Below, piece after piece: positions 14,659-23,384 of a stretch of 64,000 nt of DNA. Below the pieces are notes generated by a model that was given only the letters and a program-made list of their open reading frames with translations, searched no databases and had not been told where the DNA came from. Source of the DNA: Sulfurimicrobium sp. (GTDB lineage: Bacteria; Pseudomonadota; Gammaproteobacteria; Burkholderiales; Sulfuricellaceae); contig JAUSBJ010000033.1 of NCBI GenBank assembly GCA_030652035.1, positions 38,359 to 102,358 on the forward strand, in the 5' to 3' direction. Within the stretch, counting starts at the first letter, position 1. Each line of letters opens with the position of its first letter. The translations under genes were made by a program, and so were the position numbers.

Positions 14659-16098
14659 ATGACTACAGACGTCAAAACCCGGAACCAGGAGTTGATCCAG
14701 GAGGTGCTCTCGGCATATCCGGAAAAATCCGCCAAGAAGCGCGCCAAGCACCTCAATGTATACGAGGAAGGCAAGCCCGATTGCGGCGTGAAATCCAACA
14801 TCAAGTCCCTGCCCGGCGTGATGACCGTGCGCGGTTGCGCCTACGCCGGTTCCAAGGGCGTGGTGTGGGGCCCGATCAAGGACATGGTACACATCAGCCA
14901 CGGCCCGGTGGGCTGCGGCCAGTATTCCTGGGCCTCGCGGCGCAATTATTTCATCGGCGTCACCGGCGTCAACGCCTTCGGCACCATGCAGTTCACCTCC
15001 GATTTCCAGGAAAAGGACATCGTGTTCGGCGGCGACAAGAAGCTGGACAAGGTGATGGACGAGATCGAGGCGCTGTTCCCGCTCAACAACGGTATTTCGG
15101 TGCAATCCGAATGCCCCATCGGCCTGATCGGCGACGACATCGAGGCAGTCTCGAAGAAGAAAGCCAAGCAGATCGACAAGACCATCGTGCCGGTGCGCTG
15201 CGAAGGCTTCCGCGGAGTGTCCCAGTCGCTCGGCCACCACATCGCCAACGACGCGGTGCGCGACTTCGTGCTGGACAAGGTGGACGGCAAGGCCGGCGAA
15301 TTCGTCAGCACCCCTTACGACGTGGCCATCATCGGCGACTACAACATCGGCGGCGACGCCTGGTCCTCGCGCATCCTGCTGGAAGAAATGGGCCTGCGCG
15401 TGATCGCCCAGTGGTCCGGCGACGGCACCCTGAAGGAAATGGAAGCCACGCCCAAGGCCAAGTTGAATCTGATCCACTGCTACCGTTCCATGAACTACAT
15501 CTGCCGCCACATGGAAGAGAAGTTCGGCATTCCCTGGCACGAGTACAACTTCTTCGGTCCGACCAAGATCGCCGAGTCGCTGCGCGCCATCGCCGCGCTG
15601 TTCGACGACACCATCCAGGAAGGCGCCGAGCGCGTGATCGCCAAGTACCAGCCGCTGGTGGATGCGGTGGTCGCCAAGTACAAGCCGCGCCTGGGCGGCA
15701 AGACCGTGATGCTCTACGTCGGCGGCCTGCGCCCGCGCCACGTGGTGGGCGCCTATGAAGACCTGGGCATGGAAATCGCCGGCACCGGCTACGAATTCGG
15801 CCACGGCGACGACTACCAGCGCACCACCCATTACGTGAAGGACGGCACGCTGATCTACGACGACGTCACCGAGTTCGAACTGGAGAAATTCGTCGAAGCG
15901 GTCAAGCCCGACCTGGTCGGTTCCGGCATCAAGGAAAAGTACGTGTTCCAGAAAATGGGCCTGCCTTTCCGCCAGATGCACTCCTGGGACTACTCCGGCC
16001 CTTACCACGGCTACGACGGCTTCGCCATCTTCGCCCGCGACATGGACATGGCCATCAGCAGCCCGGTATGGGGCATGACCAAGGCGCCCTGGAAGTAA
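14659..16098 (+). CDS. nifD: Nitrogenase MoFe protein alpha chain NifD
   Basis: 479 residues. P-cluster ligands are Cys60 (RGCAYAG), Cys86 (GPVGCGQY) and Cys152 (SECPIG). FeMo-co is held by Cys274 (LIHCYRS) and His441 (QMHSWDYSG). His193 near the cofactor is also kept. Together with NifK it forms the alpha2beta2 enzyme that reduces N2. It lacks the insertion found in clostridial NifD, so it belongs to the proteobacterial/cyanobacterial group I. It follows nifH by 94 bases, filled by a hairpin that could set mRNA levels of nifH versus nifDK. Confidence 0.99.
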   Translation: MTTDVKTRNQELIQEVLSAYPEKSAKKRAKHLNVYEEGKPDCGVKSNIKSLPGVMTVRGCAYAGSKGVVWGPIKDMVHISHGPVGCGQYSWASRRNYFIGVTGVNAFGTMQFTSDFQEKDIVFGGDKKLDKVMDEIEALFPLNNGISVQSECPIGLIGDDIEAVSKKKAKQIDKTIVPVRCEGFRGVSQSLGHHIANDAVRDFVLDKVDGKAGEFVSTPYDVAIIGDYNIGGDAWSSRILLEEMGLRVIAQWSGDGTLKEMEATPKAKLNLIHCYRSMNYICRHMEEKFGIPWHEYNFFGPTKIAESLRAIAALFDDTIQEGAERVIAKYQPLVDAVVAKYKPRLGGKTVMLYVGGLRPRHVVGAYEDLGMEIAGTGYEFGHGDDYQRTTHYVKDGTLIYDDVTEFELEKFVEAVKPDLVGSGIKEKYVFQKMGLPFRQMHSWDYSGPYHGYDGFAIFARDMDMAISSPVWGMTKAPWK

Positions 16099-16100
16099 AA

Positions 16101-16174
16101 GCGTGATGGGTAATGAGGAATGAGTGATGGGTACTCCGTCACCCATTACCCGTCACCCATGACTCATCACCCAG
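16101..16174. repeat. GTGATGGGTAATG hairpin between nifD and nifK
   Basis: GCGTGATGGGTAATGAGG and GAGTGATGGGT pair with ACCCATTACCCGTCACCC and GACTCATCAC. It ends 7 bases before the AAAGGAG of nifK. Sequence and layout match the elements at 14567 and 17743. Confidence 0.82.
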
Positions 16175-16190
16175 ATAAAGGAGATTCAAA

Positions 16191-17732
16191 ATGAGCAGCC
16201 AGAACACCGCAAAAGTTCTCGACCACTTCGACCTGTTCCGCCAGCCGGAATACGTGGAAATGCTGGACAACAAGAAAACCTGTTTCGAAGGCGGAAGGCC
16301 GGACGACGAAGTCTTCAAGATCGCCGACTGGACCCGGACCATGGAATACCGCGAGAAGAATTTCGCCCGCGAAGCCCTGGTGGTTAACCCGGCCAAGGCC
16401 TGCCAGCCGCTGGGCGCGATTTTCGCCGCCCTGGGCTTTGAAAAAACCCTGCCTTTCGTGCACGGTTCGCAAGGCTGCGTGGCCTACTTCCGCAGCCACT
16501 TCAGCCGCCATTTCAAGGAGCCGACCTCGGCGGTTTCCAGTTCCATGACGGAAGACGCGGCGGTGTTCGGCGGCCTCAACAACATGGTGGACGGCCTCGC
16601 CAACAGCTACAGCCTGTACAAACCCAAGATGATCGCGGTTTCCACCACCTGCATGGCGGAGGTGATCGGAGACGACCTGGACAGCTTCATCCGCACTTCC
16701 AAGCAGAAAGGCTCGATCCCGGAAGCATTCGACGTGCCTTTCGCCCACACCCCGTCTTTCGTCGGCAGCCATATCACCGGCTACGACAATATGATGAAGG
16801 GCATCCTGACCCACTTCTGGGAAGGCAAGGCGCGCGCGGACAACGGCAAGATCAACTTCGTCGGCGGCTTCGACGGCTACACCGTGGGCAACATGCCTGA
16901 AATCCGCCGCATTTTCGACGTGATGGGCGTCGATGCCACCCTCCTCGGCGACAACAGCGATGTGTGGAATACCCCGACCAGCGGCGAATTCACCATGTAC
17001 GACGGCGGCACCAAGCTGGAGGACGCCGCGGACGCACTCAATGCCAAGGGCACCATTTTCATGCAGCATTTCGGCACGGAAAAAACCCAGGAATACGTCA
17101 AGAGCAAGGGCCAGGAAGTGGTCGCCTTCAACCACCCGGTCGGCGTGGCCGGCACCGACGAATTCCTCATGGCGATTTCCAGGCTCAGCGGCAAGGCAAT
17201 CCCCGCCGAACTGGAAAAAGAGCGCGGCCGCCTGGTGGACGCCATCGCCGACTCGCAGGCCCACATCCACGGCAAGAAATTCGCCCTCTACGGCGACCCC
17301 AGCATGGTCATGGGCCTGGCTTCCTTCCTCATGGAACTGGGCGCGGAGCCGGTGCACGTGCTCGCCACCAACGGCAGCAAGGACTGGGAAGCCAAGATGC
17401 AGGCCCTGCTCGACGCATCGCCCTTCGGCCAAGGCTGCAAGGCCTGGGGCGGCAAGGACCTGTGGCACATGCGCTCGCTGCTGGCGACCGAGCCGGTGGA
17501 CTTCCTCATCGGCAACACCTACGGCAAGTACCTGGAACGTGACATCGGCACCCCGCTGATCCGTATCGGCTTTCCTGTCATGGACCGCCACCACCACCAT
17601 CGCTATCCGGTGTGGGGCTACCAGGGCTCGCTCAACGTGCTGGTGAAGATACTCGACAAGATCTTCGACACCATGGATGCCACGACGAACGTCCCCGGCA
17701 AGACCGACTACAGCTACGACATCATCCGCTAA
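16191..17732 (+). CDS. nifK: Nitrogenase MoFe protein beta chain NifK
   Basis: 513 residues. P-cluster ligands are Cys71 ([10 protein letters not shown]), Cys96 ([10 protein letters not shown]) and Cys154 ([12 protein letters not shown]). The N-terminal extension wrapping the alpha chain (about 50 residues, [17 protein letters not shown]) is present, as in group I nitrogenases. C-terminal [15 protein letters not shown] is typical. The gene has a good ribosome site. With nifH and nifD it makes the catalytic operon. Confidence 0.99.
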   Translation: MSSQNTAKVLDHFDLFRQPEYVEMLDNKKTCFEGGRPDDEVFKIADWTRTMEYREKNFAREALVVNPAKACQPLGAIFAALGFEKTLPFVHGSQGCVAYFRSHFSRHFKEPTSAVSSSMTEDAAVFGGLNNMVDGLANSYSLYKPKMIAVSTTCMAEVIGDDLDSFIRTSKQKGSIPEAFDVPFAHTPSFVGSHITGYDNMMKGILTHFWEGKARADNGKINFVGGFDGYTVGNMPEIRRIFDVMGVDATLLGDNSDVWNTPTSGEFTMYDGGTKLEDAADALNAKGTIFMQHFGTEKTQEYVKSKGQEVVAFNHPVGVAGTDEFLMAISRLSGKAIPAELEKERGRLVDAIADSQAHIHGKKFALYGDPSMVMGLASFLMELGAEPVHVLATNGSKDWEAKMQALLDASPFGQGCKAWGGKDLWHMRSLLATEPVDFLIGNTYGKYLERDIGTPLIRIGFPVMDRHHHHRYPVWGYQGSLNVLVKILDKIFDTMDATTNVPGKTDYSYDIIR

Positions 17733-17742
17733 TTGCAGTAAG

Positions 17743-17821
17743 GAGTGATGGGTTATGAGTGATGTGAGGGGTTCGATGTTGTATCCATGTTCCCCTCACT
17801 CATTACCCATTACCCATTACA
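17743..17821. repeat. GTGATGGGTTATGAG hairpin after nifK
   Basis: GAGTGATGGGTTATGAGTG pairs with CACTCATTACCCATTACCC further on. The loop region holds GAGGGGTTCGATG and ATCCATGTTCCCC. It ends just before the AAGGAAAT of the ferredoxin gene. It is the third member of the nifHDK hairpin series. Confidence 0.8.
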
Positions 17822-17833
17822 CAAGGAAATATA

Positions 17834-18181
17834 ATGGCCAACATCACCTTCTCATCCCCGGCGCTGAAAAAGGACGTCACCGTCTATGCCGTCGCCGGCG
17901 ACCGCAAGACCCTGCTGTCCGTCGCGCAGGAACACAAGATCCCCATCCACTACGAGTGTGAGGACGGCGAATGCGGTTCCTGCGCCGTCCAGGTCACTCC
18001 CCTGGGCGCAAGTGCCCCCAAGGCCGTGCATCTGACGGAAAAGGAAAAAACTGTGCTGGTGCTCAACGGCAAGCTCAGCAAGGTTGATCTCGAAAAGATC
18101 AATCTCAGCGACGTGGCCCCCAAATGGCGCATGGCTTGCCAGTACATGATTCTCGACGAGGATATCCTGGTCGAATTCTGA
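17834..18181 (+). CDS. Shethna protein II (FeSII)-type [2Fe-2S] ferredoxin
   Basis: 115 residues. The cluster motif is C-x4-C-x2-C (HYECEDGECGSC, about 42-50) with a fourth Cys in MACQYM. The ends, ITFSSPALKKDVTVYAVAG and LDEDILVEF, closely match the Azotobacter FeSII protein as I recall it. FeSII binds reduced nitrogenase proteins under oxygen stress and locks them in an inactive, protected complex. Location right after nifK, before a terminator, supports this job. A general electron-transfer ferredoxin is the alternative. It also has the extra mid-region (LTEKEKTVLVLNGKL) typical of the FeSII group. Confidence 0.85.
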   Translation: MANITFSSPALKKDVTVYAVAGDRKTLLSVAQEHKIPIHYECEDGECGSCAVQVTPLGASAPKAVHLTEKEKTVLVLNGKLSKVDLEKINLSDVAPKWRMACQYMILDEDILVEF

Positions 18182-18204
18182 GCTGGCAGCTTGACCGGAC
18201 ATTT

Positions 18205-18240
18205 AACCCACTGTGAGAGCAGTGGGTTTTTTGTTTTTTT
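18205..18240 (+). terminator. Rho-independent terminator of nifHDK-fesII
   Basis: AACCCACTG pairs with CAGTGGGTT over a 6-base loop, followed by a run of T broken by one G. It ends the nitrogenase operon. Confidence 0.92.
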
Positions 18241-18926
18241 ATAGATAATTTCTATGGATTATCTGGTTTGCCATTAGTAAAAGTACTTCCAGCGACTGCA
18301 CGGTTCGGTCAATAGGCGTGGCTATATTTATGCTTGATTAACAGTTTTTGCTGGATCACGCGCCAAACCGTACGCACTCGAATCCCATCCGTCTTGTTCG
18401 ATCCAAGGTGTAGCCAGGCCTGCACTCGTTCATGTAATGAAGCGTATTTGTGGCATGGGTCCTTTGCTTCTGATTGAATGGTCCGGGCGCCAGATGGATC
18501 GCTGATATCCGCCACAGTATTGGACCTTGGCGGTCCGGTGGATATGATGCCGTGCTCGGCTGGGGTGCCGAATCATGCCGGTGGGCGGCCATCTCAGCCG
18601 CTACGTTAGGTGTGCGGCAAGGAAGGCGAGTGGCGCGTGCTTTTGCGAGGACCAAGGGTTTTGTGCTGCGCTTCCACGCCCGCTTGGCAGCCTCGATGGT
18701 GATGCTCCCGGCCTGGAAGCCAGGCGAGTATTCAACGAGCAGGTTGATCGGATCAGTTTAATCAATGGCAATTATAAATAAATTGTAATTGACAATTGTC
18801 AATTTAATATTTTGGGATAGGATTCGCACGCGTGTCATATTTCTATGTTGCATCGAATGGATTGATGCATGTGGGGAAACAGCGCGCGGAAGCGATTCTT
18901 ACTCAATAAAAGGAAGGGAATTAATA
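18241..18926. other. Intergenic region with no clear gene
   Basis: About 690 bases. Open frames on both strands (for example 18309-18515 minus) lack ribosome sites and family features. A GTTAGG motif is at 18604. Toward the right end an AT-rich tract carries a 16-base palindrome that probably belongs to the HiPIP promoter. Confidence 0.55.
18788..18803. promoter_or_regulatory. Palindromic operator candidate upstream of the HiPIP gene
   Basis: ATTGACAATTGTCAAT is a perfect 16-base palindrome in an AT-rich patch 123 bases before the HiPIP start. It contains a TTGACA box, so a regulator bound here could block a promoter. The protein that would bind is unknown. Confidence 0.5.
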
Positions 18927-19217
18927 ATGGAAGACAACATGAAGCCGACTCGCCGTCAATTCCTCAAGATGGGCGGTGCTGCAATCGCCATGGTTCCGGT
19001 GCTGGCTATGAGCTCTAATGCGTTTGCCGCCACCAATGCGCAGATGCGGGCCACTCTCAAGTATCAGGACAAGCCGGTGGGCGATCAGGATTGCTCCAAC
19101 TGTATTCAGTTCGTGCCTGGCAAGAAAGCGAGCGATATGGGCGGATGCAAGATTATCCCCGGTGATACGGAAATTTCGCCCAAGGGCCATTGCGTCGCAT
19201 GGGCCAAAATTCCATAA
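18927..19217 (+). CDS. High-potential iron-sulfur protein (HiPIP)
   Basis: 96 residues with a twin-arginine signal (TRRQFLKMGGAA) and a cleavage region near SSNAFAA, so the folded protein is exported to the periplasm. The [4Fe-4S] ligands follow the HiPIP pattern: C-x2-C (DCSNCIQF), GGCKIIPG and HCVAWAKIP. HiPIPs carry electrons between membrane complexes and oxidases or reaction centres at high potential. An AAGGAAGGG site fixes the start at 18927; a longer frame from 18789 would spoil the Tat signal. It leads a set of three multiheme cytochrome genes on the same strand. Confidence 0.92.
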   Translation: MEDNMKPTRRQFLKMGGAAIAMVPVLAMSSNAFAATNAQMRATLKYQDKPVGDQDCSNCIQFVPGKKASDMGGCKIIPGDTEISPKGHCVAWAKIP

Positions 19218-19411
19218 GCCGTTGCATATGCCAATGACCATGAATAAATCCAAATGGTCATTGCGTTTGGCTCCACCCCCGGTGGTGAAAAAGACTGCGG
19301 GGTGGACGCCGGCGATATGTAGAGCAGCGCACTATTAAAACAGCAAGATCATGAGTTGACAGCACGAAACGCTGATGGTCAAGCCATCTCACTTCGAAGT
19401 GGAGAAGCCAG

Positions 19412-19786
19412 GTGAAGAGAAAAGTTTTGCTGCAAGGTCTTATTATACCGACCGTCGCGTGTGCGCTCACAGTGCCATCGGCAGCGATGTCCAAAGAGTT
19501 CGGCGATATCGTAATGAACAGAACCGCGGACAGCATGGCCAAGGCCGGCGTCGGGGCGGCCACGTTCCCGCATTGGTTCCATCGGATACGCTACAAATGC
19601 AAGGTGTGCCATGACGAGATTTTCGTGATGAAGGCCGGTGCGAACAATGTCAACATGCGCGACATGATGGATGGGAAGTCTTGCGGCGTTTGCCATAATG
19701 GGCAAGTTGCCTGGGAGATGACCTATTGCGACAAGTGCCACTCCGCTGAAAAAGAAGGCGTGGTCACTCAGGGGGCGAGCAAATGA
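19412..19786 (+). CDS. Triheme c7-type cytochrome, secreted
   Basis: 124 residues. Signal peptide (LLQGLIIPTVACALTVPSAAM), then one domain with three CxxCH sites: CKVCH, CGVCH and CDKCH. The order F-x-H-W-F-H, CKVCHDEIF, DGKSCGVCHNG and CDKCHS matches the c(7)-type triheme domain of Geobacter-like electron-transfer cytochromes. It starts at a GTG after GGAG. It is probably periplasmic. Its stop overlaps an ATG of the next gene as ATGA, so the genes are translated together. Function in this organism is unknown; periplasmic electron transfer is expected. Confidence 0.88.
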   Translation: MKRKVLLQGLIIPTVACALTVPSAAMSKEFGDIVMNRTADSMAKAGVGAATFPHWFHRIRYKCKVCHDEIFVMKAGANNVNMRDMMDGKSCGVCHNGQVAWEMTYCDKCHSAEKEGVVTQGASK

Positions 19787-20628
19787 TAGCCAGGGGGGGT
19801 GCCATGCACATGACAGAACACAATACAACCAAAATCCTCTCTTCGCTGAGCATTCTTGCGTTGCTCATCGCGCTTACGGGATGCCAGGTAACGCCCACGA
19901 GTGCCGAAATCCCGGCAGGCGCACCTGACAAGGCTGCCATGAGCGCCACCGAGGCGGCGGTCGATGCTGCACCTCAGCCGGCGGCGAAACCGGAGCCCCA
20001 AACGCAGTTGGACCCGGCTGTAGCTGTGGTGGATGCGTTGGCAACACAGCAAAATCCCGTTCCAAGCAAAGAACTGGATCCAAAGCCGAACGTGCAGCCT
20101 ATTCCCGTCACGCCTGTGAAGATCAATCCAAATGATCCGAAAAGCACCATCTACTTGGGCAGCGACGGAAAGCTGGCCGGGACCGGAGATGTGAACAAAC
20201 CGGCAAGTGCCGCCTACAGTATTGGTGGGGGTGCGCACCCTCTCGCCTTGCAGGCGGCAACCACTCCCAAAGATAAATTCGGTTTGGCCGACTGGGTCGC
20301 CATGGTTAACCAAGGCTTGATTCAACCCAAGGGCTCTCTCGATCCGGCGGCAGTAGAGGCTCCGGCATTGGATCTCGATGTCGTGATCACGTCCAAGGGC
20401 GACTTTGTCAAGGATGTCCTGTTCACCCATCGCGTTCACAACTACTGGTTTAATTGCGACACCTGCCATCCCAAGTTTTTTGAAATGGCCAAGGGTACGA
20501 CCAAGATGGATATGAAGGGGATTGGCGAGGGCAAGTGGTGTGGCGCATGCCACAGCAAGGTGGCTTTCCCGCTGACTGATTGCGCGCGTTGCCATTCCCA
20601 GGAAAAAGCCGCTGTCGGCAAGAAGTGA
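19783..20628 (+). CDS. Triheme c7-type cytochrome lipoprotein
   Basis: 281 residues. N-terminal lipoprotein signal with lipobox LIALTGC, then a long Pro/Ala-rich linker (about residues 40-120), then LADWVAMVNQGLIQPKGSL, and a C-terminal triheme domain with CDTCH, CGACH and CARCH. The linker suggests the heme domain is held away from a membrane, perhaps the outer membrane. Starts at 19783 (overlapping the previous stop) and 19804 (after AGGGGGGG) are both possible. The segment WVxxVxxGxIxPK is shared with the next gene, which points to a family duplication. Confidence 0.87.
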   Translation: MIARGGAMHMTEHNTTKILSSLSILALLIALTGCQVTPTSAEIPAGAPDKAAMSATEAAVDAAPQPAAKPEPQTQLDPAVAVVDALATQQNPVPSKELDPKPNVQPIPVTPVKINPNDPKSTIYLGSDGKLAGTGDVNKPASAAYSIGGGAHPLALQAATTPKDKFGLADWVAMVNQGLIQPKGSLDPAAVEAPALDLDVVITSKGDFVKDVLFTHRVHNYWFNCDTCHPKFFEMAKGTTKMDMKGIGEGKWCGACHSKVAFPLTDCARCHSQEKAAVGKK

Positions 20629-20629
20629 T

Positions 20630-21364
20630 ATGAAGCATTGCCGATGGCGCTACACGGTTCGTTTTGCGCCGTTGGCGATCTTGTTGGGGCTGGCGGGAAT
20701 GCCCTGCCTCAGCCATTCCGCCGACGAAGTGAAACTGGACGACGGTTTTTCGGCGAATCTGGACTGGGACCCGAGTACCCGAAGCGATTGCAAAGCGGCT
20801 CTTCGGTCGAATTGCAATGCTCCCCAGGAAGATTTCATCAGGGCGTTACGGCGGGACTTCAACCTGTCCCAGATTATCAGTTCCGCCAATCTGCCAGCTC
20901 CTCCCGCCCTGGCCGCCTTGCCCCGGGACAAAAACGGCATCGTCCACTGGGTCAAGGCCGTGGCCGAAGGGATGATCAAACCCAGGGACGATATTTACGG
21001 CCCCAAATCCACCAATGTCGCGGATTCATTCGTAAGGGCGGGCCTTGTCGAGTCGAAGGATGATTTCACGGGATTATTGGGCGGCCTGGACAGCGAGCAT
21101 TTTAAAAGATTGATCGTGATGCAGGTGAAAAACCACTTTATGGCAGACGTGCTGTTCCCACACGGCATGCATACCTACTGGGTAAATTGCTCCAGCTGCC
21201 ATCCTAAGCCGTTCGTCCCGAAGATCGGCGCCAATGACATCAAGATGAAGGCCATCCTGGAGGGCGAGTATTGCGGCAAATGCCATGGCAAGGTTGCCTT
21301 TCCCATTGTGTCATTCGAAAACTGCGTACGCTGCCATGTGGTCAGCAAAAAAACGGGCTTTTGA
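20630..21364 (+). CDS. Triheme c7-type cytochrome with extra N-terminal domain
   Basis: 244 residues. Signal peptide ends near LAGMPCLSHSA. A central part includes IVHWVKAVAEGMIKPRDDI, similar to the matching part of the previous protein. The C-terminal domain has three hemes: CSSCH, CGKCH and CVRCH. It begins one base after the previous stop. Three triheme proteins in a row with a HiPIP imply a chain through the periplasm; a link to Fe(II), sulfur or extracellular electrons is possible but not shown by sequence. Confidence 0.87.
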   Translation: MKHCRWRYTVRFAPLAILLGLAGMPCLSHSADEVKLDDGFSANLDWDPSTRSDCKAALRSNCNAPQEDFIRALRRDFNLSQIISSANLPAPPALAALPRDKNGIVHWVKAVAEGMIKPRDDIYGPKSTNVADSFVRAGLVESKDDFTGLLGGLDSEHFKRLIVMQVKNHFMADVLFPHGMHTYWVNCSSCHPKPFVPKIGANDIKMKAILEGEYCGKCHGKVAFPIVSFENCVRCHVVSKKTGF

Positions 21365-21760
21365 GGGATTTGCCCTGGAAATCCCAGTTGGGCAGGGTGG
21401 CGTGTGCGGTTTTTGGGGTGTAGGGCAATTCGCGGCGGCGCACTAGGACTATATTCCACCTATCTGCATAAACCCCCCGCGGCGATTCGGGCGCCAGAGT
21501 GGTCCGGACCCTGAAAGCAATATGACCATGGGTTGATATCAGCCTGATCCTCGACGGCACACCTCAGTCCCGCACCGCCCTGCCGGGTGGTTATCCATAA
21601 TGAAATTGGCGGCCGCATCCCGCCGCTGCCAAGCAGAAATCCTTCCTCCAGTCAGTGATGCACATGGCTCAGATTCAGCCGGTATTTGTTCAGTAGAGAA
21701 CTTTTTTTCTTCAGGCCAGCCCCTATCTGGAAGCATTCCCGTTCCATTCAGGCAATAAGC
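21365..21760. other. Intergenic region, nothing recognised
   Basis: About 400 bases between the cytochrome operon and the DUF3050 gene. No ribosome-site-backed frame, RNA gene or repeat family seen. An upstream in-frame ATG at 21686 would extend the next gene, but its leader lacks a ribosome site. Confidence 0.5.
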
Positions 21761-22561
21761 ATGACCACACTTACATTTGAGCAACAGTTTTCAGGAATCG
21801 TCGCCAAACACCACGCACTCGAAGCCCACCCCGTATTTTCCGCGATCAGGGATATTGAAGGCCTGCGCTTGTTCATGTCGTGGCACGTGTTTGCGGTGTG
21901 GGATTTCATGTCCCTGCTCAAGCAGCTTCAGCGCCAGTTGACCTGCGTAGGCCTGCCATGGGTGCCTCCGGCAAACCCGGTGGCGGCCCGGCTGATCAAT
22001 GAAATCGTGCTTGGTGAGGAATGTGACGACTTGCCGGGCGGCGGCCATCTCAGCCACTACGAGATGTATCTGCTGGCGATGAGGGAAATCGGCGCTTCCA
22101 CCGAGCAGGTCGAGGATTTCGTGGCGCGCGTCCGCGCAGGCATTCCGGTCGAGGCCGCGTTGACGGCCGTGGGCGCAGATCCGGCCATCCGTCGTTTTGT
22201 GAGCAGTACGCTGGATACGGCCACTAAAGGCAGCGTGCGCCAGGTACTGGGCAGTTTCTTTTTTGGCCGGGAAAACGTCATCCCCACCATGTTCCGCAGC
22301 CTGCTGGCTCACTGGCATATAGATGAAAAAGAGGCGCCGATGTTCGTGTATTACCTCAATCGCCATATCGAGCTCGACGGCGACAGCCATGGCCCGGCGG
22401 CCTGGAAAATCATCAACGAACTGGCTGGAGATGATCCACTGGCCATCGAACAACTCAAATCTGCGGCAGAGGAAGCCATCCATGCGCGCCACGACTTATG
22501 GGATGGCCTGGCGGAACAACTGAGAAATAATCACCAGCCTGCCAAAATAGGTTCATTCTGA
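21761..22561 (+). CDS. DUF3050 (heme-oxygenase-like fold) protein
   Basis: About 266 residues. It matches DUF3050: LEAHPVFSAIRDIEGLRLFMSWHVFAVWDFMSLLK at the N terminus, then NEIVLGEECDD, GHLSHYEMYLLAM and IELDGDSHGPAAWKII near residue 225. The family shares the helical fold of heme oxygenase/TenA-like di-iron enzymes, and His/Glu residues in these motifs may hold metal. Its reaction is unknown. It is the next gene after the triheme cytochromes, but 400 bases away. The start at 21761 is chosen because it gives the family N terminus. Confidence 0.85.
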   Translation: MTTLTFEQQFSGIVAKHHALEAHPVFSAIRDIEGLRLFMSWHVFAVWDFMSLLKQLQRQLTCVGLPWVPPANPVAARLINEIVLGEECDDLPGGGHLSHYEMYLLAMREIGASTEQVEDFVARVRAGIPVEAALTAVGADPAIRRFVSSTLDTATKGSVRQVLGSFFFGRENVIPTMFRSLLAHWHIDEKEAPMFVYYLNRHIELDGDSHGPAAWKIINELAGDDPLAIEQLKSAAEEAIHARHDLWDGLAEQLRNNHQPAKIGSF

Positions 22562-22935
22562 AAGCCGCATTTCATCGCAAATGACGCTTTGGTTCGCAAA
22601 ATAAAACAAGGTTTTGATGAATTTAAAAGGCTTGCCCATCGGGTAAGTTGCGAACGCTACCCAAGTTACGAAATTCTTTTGCGCCCTTCGCTGTTAACTT
22701 TTTTAGATTCAATGTGCGTCGGCGGCTACTGCAATTTGCTGGCCTCTCAACAACGCCTTCAGATGCGCGGCCATATCCAGTTCGAGATCATCACCGCGAA
22801 TTGCATCAAGCCTTATATCAGGCCTATCATGGATACAAGGGCTATGCGATATCTGCATGCTGTCTTTAGTAGTGCGGGTGGAGTTTGGTTATTTGAGGTT
22901 AATTTCCTTGTTTTTTATATAAAGAGATAATCGCC
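22562..22935. other. Intergenic region, no gene supported
   Basis: A 113-codon frame (22589-22930) has no recognisable features, four cysteines without a pattern and no ribosome site. It is left unannotated. No repeats noticed. Confidence 0.5.
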
Positions 22936-23358
22936 GTGCAAATGCTATTGAATCCTGTGATTTTGGTATTTGTGTTTCTGTTTGGCATGTCGCCGCTTCA
23001 TGCTGATGAAAACGTTGAGACGCCTGTCAAGCTGGAAGGCGGCACTATCGTTGCGCCGGCTCAGGTGATGAAGTGGATGGATAGCAAGGAGCCGATTTTC
23101 ATTCTCGACGTGCGCCGCCCTAGCCATTATGAGGAAAGCCATTTGCCCGCCGCCAGGCACATTTTTGTCACCCGCCTGGATGAGCATCTCGGCAAAGTAC
23201 CCAAAACAGGTAAGGTAGTGATATACAGCGATGGCCCTAACGGCTGGAAAAGCTACCGGGCGGCTGAAAACCTGATCGGCAAAGGCTGGAAGAATATTTA
23301 CTGGATGCGCGAAGGCGTCTACGGCTGGAAAGCTGCCGGTTATCCGCTCTCCAGATAG
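22936..23358 (+). CDS. Exported rhodanese-like protein without catalytic Cys
   Basis: About 140 residues. Signal peptide (LLNPVILVFVFLFGMSPLHA) then a rhodanese homology domain: PIFILDVRRPSHYEESHLPAARHI and GKVVIYSDGPNGWKSYRAAENLIGKGW. In active rhodaneses a Cys follows the VVIY strand; here it is Ser, so sulfur transfer by the usual persulfide is unlikely. It may bind a ligand or partner. GTG 22936 and ATG 22942 are both possible starts. The GGDEF gene follows after 26 bases, so the pair may be co-transcribed and act in signalling. Confidence 0.8.
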   Translation: MQMLLNPVILVFVFLFGMSPLHADENVETPVKLEGGTIVAPAQVMKWMDSKEPIFILDVRRPSHYEESHLPAARHIFVTRLDEHLGKVPKTGKVVIYSDGPNGWKSYRAAENLIGKGWKNIYWMREGVYGWKAAGYPLSR

Positions 23359-23384
23359 TATAAAGCGTGTCCATGTAGCGAGCC

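Noticed and set aside
22589..22930. A 113-codon frame between DUF3050 and the rhodanese-like gene
   Set aside because: No ribosome site, odd composition and no recognisable domain.
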